Both the position numbers and the translations under genes were made by a program. Below are positions 61,131-64,000 of a stretch of 64,000 bases of DNA, piece by piece (within the stretch, counting starts at the first letter, position 1; each line of letters starts with the position of its first letter). This DNA comes from Melanocharis versteri (lineage: Eukaryota; Chordata; Aves; Passeriformes; Melanocharitidae), in NCBI GenBank assembly GCA_013397845.1, contig VZTG01007434.1:1120073-1184072 (forward strand). The letters run 5' to 3'. Below the pieces are notes generated by a model. That model ran no database searches. It saw nothing but the letters and a program-made list of their open reading frames with translations, and had not been told where the DNA came from.

Positions 61131-64000
61131 AAATGGAATTTGGATAGTAATATTAAACTTCAGCTCTATTGAAGATGTTCATATGTTTTTCCATTTATAG
61201 CTTCAAGATGGGGTCTTATAGAAATGCTACCTTTTTTGTACTGCCTTCTAATCTTTTTTGTTTTGTTTTGATTTATACTAGTGCTGGAGAGAAAACAGAG
61301 TGTGTAAGATCTCTATACTTAGGTTTTCTTCTAAAATGTCTATTGATGGAAATTTAAATAATATGTCAAAGGAGAATATTTGATTCAGGCTAATTCTGAA
61401 ATCAGATTTAAACTCTCAGAAAAAAAATAATCAATGTATGCCTTTCATGCATAAAGGTTTACACACAAAAATAAGTAAGAGGTCTGCAAAGAAGTCAAAG
61501 AACAAAGCTGAATATCCAAAGATGCATTTTATTTTGTATTTGAATATAGATGCATACAACAGTTTTGTCTTTTATTGGAATTAAAGTATCATGGCGGAAC
61601 AGGAGACATTTGCAATGGACCATATTCTGCTCAGGCTTAAGCGTCGTGTATTTCTACTAAATTCACTGTAAAAGTGTGTTTGAAAATTAGTCAAAGTTCA
61701 ACTATTTTTTTTTCCCAGATAATATACTGACTTGACATTTTATTTAAAAGAATATTAGAAAAGAAAGGAGTTTGAAATGGAAACCTCCACATATAAGTAC
61801 AAAATTTTATTAAATAATTATTCATTTTCCTTCTTTTCAAAACCAGAGCAAAATCTATTTTTGGTAAGAGATGAGGGAGTAACTATTCACATTGTAAATT
61901 TTTGCATTACAGTTGTCTTTACCCTTCAGCACACAGATGAAGATCTCTTATTCATGAGAGCTCAGGGAATATAGAATTCTGGTTCTCATGTGGGGGTTTG
62001 GGGCTGTAAAACCCTCTTTTGTCACCTAAAAAGATTCTCCAGAGAAGAGGCATCTCTGGATGACTCAAGCACCTGAAGTGGCAGAATCTTGGGTGAGAAA
62101 AATGTATGACAGGAGGAAAGCAGGAATTTAATTGAGATAAAGAAAAACTGCAGCAGAGATAATGAGATAAATTATTTGTCATTTCTCTTTAAAAAAGAAG
62201 AAAAAAACCACAACAAGGAAAAATCAAATTTAAAAAAAAAAAAAAAAAGATTTAACAAGTCTCCTTTGATTTTTGTGGAGACAGAACTTGGTGCTTACCT
62301 TGTGATTTGAAATGTTTCATTTGACTATATCCCTGCATCTTTGCGAGTCATTGCTTCTCGCATTGGAAGAGCACCTTTCCTGGTTTCAGTTTGAATGCTG
62401 TCAAAATTTCTTGAAGGAATCTTCCAAGATGTAGAGTACTGTTAAATCAGGATTAAAACCTCTATCCAGAATTTGGTCTCAGACCTAGGATAATCCTACT
62501 TTTCTTCCAAAATTGCTATTCCTCAGATTGTTTCTGTTCAGAACCTAGTAACAGTTGAACTCCCTGATATGCTGCTTCTAGTGTTAAAAGCTTTAGAAAG
62601 AACTCTAGACCTAAGTAACATAAAATTTATCCCACCAGATAAAAAATATTTCAGCATACTTCAGCAGTGCCCTGAGTCAGACAATACTTCAATCAGTCCA
62701 GAGTAAATACTTCAACAATGTCCAGAGTAAATAATCTCTTATTTCTGGTAAAAATTATGGGGAAGGAATGCAAGAGTTTAAGAACTAAGCTCAATATTTG
62801 AATACAGCTACTTTAAGTGAATTTGTTTAAATAAGGAAATAATTGCTTTAATATTTTAAAATTATTATTATTTAGTACTACCATTATTAGTAGGATTTAG
62901 TATTATCACAGAATATATTTGTATTCAGTTAATTGGAATTCTACCTTGATAAACTAGAATTTTATATGGAGTCTGGGAATCTTACACTGAGTGATTTCTT
63001 TATGTTGGTATCACCCCTTGATTGCTGGATGGTAAATTAGTTGGTAAAAGACTAATCCTGTATATCTCAGACAAAGATGATGCAATCAAAGCTCAATCAT
63101 CAGACCCATCCTATAGATCTTCCAACTGTGATCATCTTTCTTCTGTTTCTCTGGAAGAGAATCATGCAGAAGATAAATATATATAATACTGGATTATTTA
63201 TATAACTTTAAATAATTTCCTTTAATCGCATTAAACTTCAGTGAATGTTGTACATGTGATGAATTTAAAGCTTTCATCCTAACTTCATAAAACTTCTTTC
63301 AGAGCCTGTACTAGAGAACGATCATTCTGAATTGCTACTAACTAATGAAGGCATGCAATTATTTTAAATGTTCCTCCAAGGGATTCTCTTGGTAAAGTAT
63401 TTTAAATTCATATATAAAAAATTAATGACAATGTGATTTTAACTTCCTCTGCATCTGGGCTGACTGGAATCATTACATAGAGAAAATTATTCAGATATCT
63501 TTATTAGAAGTATAGCATTGAGATGCACACTTCTTTGTGCATCATAAATTGCTCTTCTGGACTTCATAATATCGCCATACAGTGAAATACACTTTACCTA
63601 ATACTTGTTTAAATAGTCTGTATTTAGTTTTAGGGACATAAATTACTGCTTTCCTTTCATGCATTCTGCATACTGGTAGATGTTAAGATTATGCAACTTG
63701 CTAGCGCCTTTAGGGGATAACTATGGTCTGAAACAATATATAGTAGGCCTAAAAGTACTTTAAAGTACTATTTTTTAAAATTCCCTCACTGCTGAAGACA
63801 TATTAAATTATTTTAGGCATTTTATGGATTAATTAAAATTTCCATGGCATTATCAGCTCAAGAACTGGGTAGGCCAGGGTGGGGGCAGGGAAGAAGGAGA
63901 GAGAAAGGTGAAACTAAATATGAAACTCTTGTATATGAGTACATGTACATCTGGAGGAAGAAAAGGATCCCCATAGCTCTAAACCTGGTTACATCTGTTC
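61131..64000. other. AT-rich unique segment, no gene seen
   Basis: No gene or transposon recognised. It holds a 17-A homopolymer at 62232-62248, an imperfect direct repeat of TCCAGAGTAAAT near 62697 and 62720, and a perfect 16-bp palindrome AGTACTTTAAAGTACT at 63754-63769. The frames at 61169-62182 lack motifs. Confidence 0.5.

Noticed and set aside
1..64000. CRISPR arrays, operons, tRNA or rRNA genes, bacterial or phage signals
   Set aside because: None seen. CR1 repeats and the gene-poor AT-rich texture point to vertebrate nuclear DNA, where such features are not expected.

Overview
The window looks like nuclear DNA of a bird (or a close sauropsid), most likely intergenic or the inside of a very long intron. 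The main evidence is repeated 3' fragments of the CR1 LINE, with the typical avian tail ("CCTTCCAACC...TTCT(G/A)TGATTCT"), in both orientations. The base composition is AT-rich and no protein-coding gene can be supported. The open frames present are short. Almost all are chance frames, frames over low-complexity tracts, or frames crossing CR1 remnants.

Layout. 1-12 kb: unique AT-rich DNA with two CR1 tails, T/G-rich low-complexity tracts and a 60-bp tandem duplication interrupted by an N. 12-13 kb: a minus-strand, protein-like relict reading frame with one internal stop. 14.6-19.7 kb: several stretches that read like conserved non-coding DNA, including a textbook juxtaposed acceptor/donor (TTTTCAG|GTAAGT at 15084/15085) that would fit a recursive-splice site of a plus-strand long intron. 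22-30 kb: an ancient amniote repeat and CR1 fragments (two CR1 tails directly abutting at about 24.5 kb). 30-39 kb: AT-rich unique sequence. 39-42 kb: a retroelement-rich patch with an A-rich tract, an LTR-like segment, a CR1 fragment and a GC-rich avian-ERV-LTR-like segment. 42-55 kb: mostly unique DNA with an ancient L3/CR1-like tail, minus-strand protein-like tracts near 51 kb, a candidate regulatory block at 53.4 kb and a MIR-like SINE relict. 55.8-56.2 kb: a degraded reverse-transcriptase domain of a Ty3/gypsy-type retrotransposon, the most distinctive object in the window. 56-64 kb: unique DNA, one more CR1 copy and a strong candidate regulatory block at 60.7-61.1 kb.

Nothing here forms an operon or pathway. 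The likely functional content, if any, is regulatory: enhancer-like blocks and the splice ratchet point. The rest is a record of transposition spanning recent CR1 copies to very old amniote repeats. Family assignments are made by eye against remembered consensus patterns. Conservation claims are inference, because no alignment could be run.
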